From: CG1-02-35-72 sp045046885
GTDB taxonomy: Bacteria > Bacteroidota > Bacteroidia > Flavobacteriales > Flavobacteriaceae
Assembly (NCBI GenBank): GCA_045046885.1
Contig: JASFYX010000055.1
Coordinates: 1 to 26,624 of the forward strand
Direction: 5' to 3'
DNA length: 26,624 bases
The translations under genes were made by a program, and so were the position numbers. Of the stretch, positions 23,480-26,624 are shown in pieces; positions within the stretch are counted from its first letter, which is position 1, and each line of letters starts with the position of its first letter. A model generated the notes under the pieces. That model saw nothing but the letters and a program-made list of their open reading frames with translations. It did not search any database and was not told the origin of the DNA.

Positions 23480-25438
23480 CTAATTAATTACAATTTTCTT
23501 TACAGTCTGCTTACCTTCTGAAGCTATTTTTATAAAATATACACCGCTTGACATATTTAAATCTATAGACGCTGTTTTATTAAGTTTTTGCTCTAAAAGC
23601 AATCGTCCTTCAATTGAATAAACCTCAATTTTAGTTGGACTTTTTATCCCACTAAAGAAAATTTTACCATTGGTTGGATTCGGATACATTTTAATTCCAA
23701 AAAGAGATTCCGCCTTAACAGCCAATGTTTGATCCCAGGCAGTGCCTACTTTTGTCCCCCAAATATATTCTATTAAATCTGGCTGATCTATAAACGGATT
23801 TCTATTAAACTGCCAAGTATAAACAATATTGTTACGATTCATTTCATAATCGTCTGGTGGGTCGTTTCTGTGCCAAGTTAATAAAGTTGCCAAATCGCCT
23901 AATTCTCCTACTTTAGTTGACAAACCATTAACAACCTCAAGTCCGTTATAACGCACAGCCATATACAAAACGCTGCGTGCCACATCTCCTTTAAAACTCC
24001 CTAAAGTGCCTGTTGGACCATTATATTCTATACCGTAATTCTTATTATTTCTAGCACTATTTTCGGGTCCATCAGCCGCGCGAAGCGCATGGGCATCAGA
24101 ATTACCGTGACGCAAAGAATCTTTGTTTGTGGTCCAATAAATATCCTTACCATCTGCTACATCATCTAATAAATCTAAGCTATTATATCCAGCCAATGAT
24201 CTAGGAAAAGTATGTTCTCTATTCCACTTTCCTACATTACTTGACGTCAATTGAAAATCGAGTTTTGCACGTCCTTGCTCGGTATAAAGCAACCAAACCT
24301 GATTGCTGTTTGCCGGATTTTGATCTGCTTCTTTTAAAATATCAATAATATCGGCATAAGTTTGTTCACGGACAACACTTGGATTAGCAATAATATTTTG
24401 TAACGCTTGACGTAAGTTCACATCAGCAAGACCATTTAAACTATTGTAATAACCATTTGGCTGTGTGCTCGTCACATTTCCAAAAGTTGGATTTACAGGC
24501 GTTCCCCATCCAGAAACAACAAAGTCATTGTCAACAATACGTATTTCAATATTATCATTAAGAGCTAAATACTCTGAGGGTAAGCCAGAAAAATGTATTT
24601 TTAAAACTTCATCTCCTTCGTCTAGAGCATCATCAACTAAAGTAATTGTTGTGCTTACAGTATTTTGCCCAATGGGAATAACAGGTGCTAAATTTCCTGT
24701 AAAATCTGCTGATGTAAAGCCACCATTATTCAACGTAAAATTAACTGTAAGAGCCGCTGTTACATTTTGTTCTGTAGTAAATGAAATATTAAAGACATCC
24801 CCCTCGTTGTATTGTGTTTGCGCTATTGCGATAGTTACACCGTTTAAAACAACACCGCTTCCATCATTTAGCTGTCTGGGTGTAGGTGTTTTTACAGAGT
24901 AAGACCCATCATTATTACGTTGGATTGATTCTGTTGTTTTCTTACCATTCTGATTTTCGTTAATTTGTTGTGTAAGTCCTAAAAGCCCCATTAATACAGT
25001 ATCATCTGCATCACTGGTGTCATAAGCTAGTGCATCTATTAAATTAGTACTTGTTGCTAATGTTCCATCAGGAAAATCGAGTGGACTCGCAAAATAAACG
25101 CCTACTGCATCGGCACCATTTTGTATAAGGTTTTGTGGAATCAACAACTGAGGCACTGGAGAAACGGTGGTGCTTCCTATAAGTAAAATACCATTTATAT
25201 CTGTTATGTATCCCGTTAAATCTATGGTTAAATAGCTACTATCCATTCCATTACTTGAACCATTAAAAAACACAACCACATAGCCGTCGAGAGAAAAGTT
25301 TGGGGTATTCGATTTTAATTCGATAAACTCAAGAGTATCTGTACTTGGTGTGTCTGAATCTAATTCGTTTATTACAATTTGACTCAGCAAAATATGACTC
25401 AGTAAAAGTGTAAAAGAGAGGGTTACTATTTTTTTCAT
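23480..25438 (-). CDS. secreted endonuclease I family nuclease with lamin-tail, Calx-beta and T9SS sorting domains
   Basis: 652 residues from the ATG at 25438, which opens a standard signal peptide (MKKIVTLSFTLLLSHILLSQ). An ATG 12 codons upstream is in frame, but it precedes the likely promoter. Numbering below is from the longer frame. Domains: lamin-tail domain (about 33-200), Calx-beta (205-316), endonuclease I (EndA/NucM/Vvn type, 340-585) with catalytic NREH (H421), then NSARNNKNYG and FKGDVARSVLYMAVRY. The T9SS type A sorting domain follows (594-664: MYPNPTNGKIF, GVYFIKI, KKIVIN). The usual FIDHPE block reads FIDQPD. It is probably exported through the outer membrane to degrade extracellular DNA for nutrients or matrix turnover. 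Confidence 0.92.
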   Translation of the reverse strand: MKKIVTLSFTLLLSHILLSQIVINELDSDTPSTDTLEFIELKSNTPNFSLDGYVVVFFNGSSNGMDSSYLTIDLTGYITDINGILLIGSTTVSPVPQLLIPQNLIQNGADAVGVYFASPLDFPDGTLATSTNLIDALAYDTSDADDTVLMGLLGLTQQINENQNGKKTTESIQRNNDGSYSVKTPTPRQLNDGSGVVLNGVTIAIAQTQYNEGDVFNISFTTEQNVTAALTVNFTLNNGGFTSADFTGNLAPVIPIGQNTVSTTITLVDDALDEGDEVLKIHFSGLPSEYLALNDNIEIRIVDNDFVVSGWGTPVNPTFGNVTSTQPNGYYNSLNGLADVNLRQALQNIIANPSVVREQTYADIIDILKEADQNPANSNQVWLLYTEQGRAKLDFQLTSSNVGKWNREHTFPRSLAGYNSLDLLDDVADGKDIYWTTNKDSLRHGNSDAHALRAADGPENSARNNKNYGIEYNGPTGTLGSFKGDVARSVLYMAVRYNGLEVVNGLSTKVGELGDLATLLTWHRNDPPDDYEMNRNNIVYTWQFNRNPFIDQPDLIEYIWGTKVGTAWDQTLAVKAESLFGIKMYPNPTNGKIFFSGIKSPTKIEVYSIEGRLLLEQKLNKTASIDLNMSSGVYFIKIASEGKQTVKKIVIN

Positions 25439-25452
25439 TTTATGAATTTTCA

Positions 25453-25460
25453 CAAATTTA
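25453..25460 (-). promoter_or_regulatory. predicted -7 box (TAAATTTG) for the secreted endonuclease
   Basis: A TAnnTTTG match on the minus strand, 14 bases before ATG 25438 and downstream of the alternative ATG at 25474, so it supports the shorter protein. Confidence 0.45.
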
Positions 25461-25511
25461 CGTATCATTTTCAAATTCCAGACTCATTTAACATTTATAA
25501 AATAAGTTTGC

Positions 25512-25519
25512 TATTTTTG
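25512..25519 (+). promoter_or_regulatory. predicted -7 box (TATTTTTG) for the 50-aa gene
   Basis: An exact TAnnTTTG match 22 bases before the ATG at 25542. Confidence 0.5.
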
Positions 25520-25541
25520 TCGTTAATATTGAGAACTCTAA

Positions 25542-25694
25542 ATGAAAAAGAACTGCTTTAAAATACTCGCCAAGCTCAACAAACTTCTTTTACCTAGTTT
25601 AGGCAAAGGAGGCATTAATATGGCCAAAGCTAAAAAATGGCAAATGGCACTCATTGGTTGGCGTTATTACGTCACAAAAAATAGTTTAGATTAA
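25542..25694 (+). CDS. 50-residue conserved-type small basic protein
   Basis: MKKNCFKILAKLNKLLLPSL, then a GKGGINMAKAKKWQ stretch and a C terminus IGWRYYVTKNSLD. It is basic and helical, with an aromatic WRYYV block. I recall small proteins of this pattern (LAKLNK, LLPS, then WxxA and WRYxVT near the end) across Flavobacteriaceae, sometimes mislabelled 'SsrA-binding protein'; function unknown. Its own -7 box lies 22 bases upstream, and a tRNA gene follows 60 bases downstream. Coding is supported by the promoter, the clean ATG and the remembered family pattern. Confidence 0.7.
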   Translation: MKKNCFKILAKLNKLLLPSLGKGGINMAKAKKWQMALIGWRYYVTKNSLD

Positions 25695-25729
25695 TTTTAA
25701 TTTTTCTTTTTAATTCGTTTTAAAAGAAA

Positions 25730-25737
25730 TATATTTG
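25730..25737 (+). promoter_or_regulatory. predicted -7 box (TATATTTG) for the tRNA
   Basis: An exact TAnnTTTG match 17 bases before the tRNA 5' end; the -33 region is T-rich without a clear TTG. Confidence 0.55.
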
Positions 25738-25754
25738 CACCCCAATATAAAAAT

Positions 25755-25828
25755 GGCCTCGTAGCATAACTGAATAGTGCACTTGATTACGGCTCAAGAG
25801 GTTGATGGTTTGAATCCATTCGAGGTCA
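25755..25828 (+). tRNA. tRNA-Arg (anticodon ACG)
   Basis: A full cloverleaf can be drawn by hand: acceptor GGCCTCG (25755-25761) with CGAGGTC (25821-25827) including one G-T pair; D stem GCAT/GTGC; anticodon stem CTTGA/TCAAG around loop TTACGGC with ACG at 25789-25791; T stem GATGG/CCATT. The discriminator base is A25828 and CCA is not encoded. ACG implies A34-to-inosine editing to read CGN codons. The elbow is unusual: G19 is A and C56 is T, so the normal G19:C56 pair becomes A19:U56. Position 38 is C, not A. Confidence 0.9.
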
Positions 25829-25855
25829 CAAATAAATCAACAAAAAGTTGAAATT

Positions 25856-25890
25856 GAGCAAGTTCAAAATAAAGAACTTGCTCTTTTATT
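25856..25890 (+). terminator. terminator after tRNA-Arg
   Basis: GAGCAAGTTC (25856-25865), 8-base loop, GAACTTGCTC (25874-25883), then TTTTATTTTT. Perfect 10-bp stem. Confidence 0.88.
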
Positions 25891-25965
25891 TTTAAATTAT
25901 TAGATTTTTAACAATTATTTTAAAGAAATTTACTACTTTTATCAGACCAAAAAAATCTAAACCAA

Positions 25966-26508
25966 TTGAAAAATATCATTTTAATCTGCTGTATACTTGC
26001 AGTAACCCTAAGCAAGGCGCAAACCCAAGACGATTTAAAAGTTATTCTAAATAATGACGGTACTTGGACGACTAACAATGTCAATGCTACAGAGAGTGCT
26101 ATTGTTCTTAATAAGTATACAAAATGGATTAATCCAAAAAAAGATATTTTAAAAGATAACAGTAGTGAGACTTACTCTATTCATAAATATATTGACATCA
26201 ATAATGGTTTAGAAAGAGCTGTCACCATTAATCTGTTGTGGTTATTTGGCAAAACACCGCCGGCTATTAGCCTTAAAACAATTAACCTTATTATATTACA
26301 AGGTAATTTAGAGTCTAAAAAACTTGTTAGAACCCCCAAGTCTTATGCGCCCATTGGTTTTTACATAACCCGATCTGATAAAGAGAATAACGAAAAAGGG
26401 GCTTGGAAGTTTCATTCAAAATTCAAAGGGTTTAATGTCTATGGTAAGGTCGGGCAGTTTGATAAATTCTTTTTCTTTGATAAGGACGGTAAACTTTTAA
26501 ACGACTAA
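25966..26508 (+). CDS. secreted hypothetical protein, TTG start
   Basis: A 180-residue protein. The start is TTG at 25966: it opens a good signal peptide (MKNIILICCILAVTLSKA, cut before Q19) and no in-frame ATG gives one. The mature part is about 160 residues, beta-rich and lysine-rich. It opens with a segment like DDLKVILNNDGTWTTNN, resembling the 'LNDDGTW' block seen in small flavobacterial secreted proteins. No enzyme motif or sorting tail. Family and function unknown. It lies downstream of tRNA-Arg, a class of gene often used as integration sites, but no integrase is in the window. Confidence 0.75.
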   Translation: MKNIILICCILAVTLSKAQTQDDLKVILNNDGTWTTNNVNATESAIVLNKYTKWINPKKDILKDNSSETYSIHKYIDINNGLERAVTINLLWLFGKTPPAISLKTINLIILQGNLESKKLVRTPKSYAPIGFYITRSDKENNEKGAWKFHSKFKGFNVYGKVGQFDKFFFFDKDGKLLND

Positions 26509-26526
26509 GCTTAAACATTCTCTTTT

Positions 26527-26624
26527 CTACCGTTTTTTACTGACTAAAGCCTTCTTTAGGTAATATCTAGTATTTTTCAATTTCCCCATTTTTACGCTTG
26601 TAACGATTTCTTTTTCATCGCACA
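26527..26624 (-). CDS. possible C-terminal end of a gene running off the right edge
   Basis: On the minus strand one frame stays open from the edge to a TAG at 26527-26529, ending in KLKNTRYYLKKALVSKKR. Only 31 codons are visible, so this is weak, but codon use and the basic tail look natural. It would be convergent with the secreted protein gene 18 bases away. A small hairpin, CTAAAG-CCTT-CTTTAG (26544-26559), lies inside it. Confidence 0.35.
   Translation of the reverse strand, partial: CDEKEIVTSVKMGKLKNTRYYLKKALVSKKR

Noticed and set aside
24465..24902. 145-codon plus-strand frame inside the endonuclease gene
   Set aside because: Antisense shadow of the Calx-beta region; no start context or family pattern.
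25439..25474. Upstream ATG extending the endonuclease by 12 residues
   Set aside because: The extension puts charged residues before the signal peptide and overlaps the predicted promoter box.
25755..25828. tRNA-Arg as the attachment site of an island in this window
   Set aside because: No integrase and no repeated copy of the tRNA 3' end was found up to the right edge.
1..26624. CRISPR array, insertion sequence or prophage genes
   Set aside because: No regularly spaced repeats, transposase, integrase or phage structural genes seen on either strand.

Overview
The window reads as chromosomal DNA of a marine-type flavobacterium (Bacteroidota, Flavobacteriaceae). The AT-rich DNA (roughly one third GC by eye), the lack of Shine-Dalgarno leaders, several TAnnTTTG -7 promoter boxes, a type IX secretion (T9SS) sorting domain, a type III glutamine synthetase, a GSCFA protein and a TPR-type HPK7 histidine kinase all point there. 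This is recognition from sequence; no search was run. No gene-free stretch exceeds 300 bases.

Layout. Positions 1-190 hold terminator-like hairpins. Positions 191-2535 (minus strand) carry LysE transporter, [2Fe-2S] ferredoxin, MerR regulator and M23 peptidase; alaS (2665-5274) is divergent. Positions 5280-9360 look like an accessory insert between the housekeeping alaS and ppk2. It is AT-richer and holds a DinB-superfamily protein, an unrecognised HEPN/DUF4145-like protein, a Fic AMP-transferase with its own winged helix, and DinD. These genes are separated by related intergenic repeat fragments and by dyads placed over the predicted promoters. Positions 9370-11459 hold PPK2, a GSCFA protein and a convergent rhodanese. 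Positions 11638-13531 are a tight three-gene set (secreted protein, lipoprotein, two-helix membrane protein) of unknown role, closed by a 17-bp terminator. Positions 13632-16273 encode a TPR histidine kinase and a LuxR-type response regulator. Positions 16321-20955 (minus) hold a secreted M20 amidohydrolase, GSIII and a Na+/Ca2+ antiporter. Positions 21097-23372 are a BlaI/M56 (BlaR1-like) pair whose promoter is covered by a tandem dyad. Positions 23480-25438 (minus) are a T9SS-exported endonuclease I with lamin-tail and Calx-beta domains. A 50-aa small gene, tRNA-Arg(ACG), a secreted hypothetical protein and a probable gene tail at the right edge finish the window.

Working together: clear functional units are the HK/RR pair, the BlaI/M56 pair (repressor plus membrane protease), ferredoxin-LysE (12-bp gap), M23-MerR (1-bp overlap) and the 11638-13531 module. 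The best candidates for something undescribed are the repeat-bounded accessory block (5280-9360), the Fic operator, and the three-gene envelope module. The tRNA has a changed elbow pair (A19:U56).
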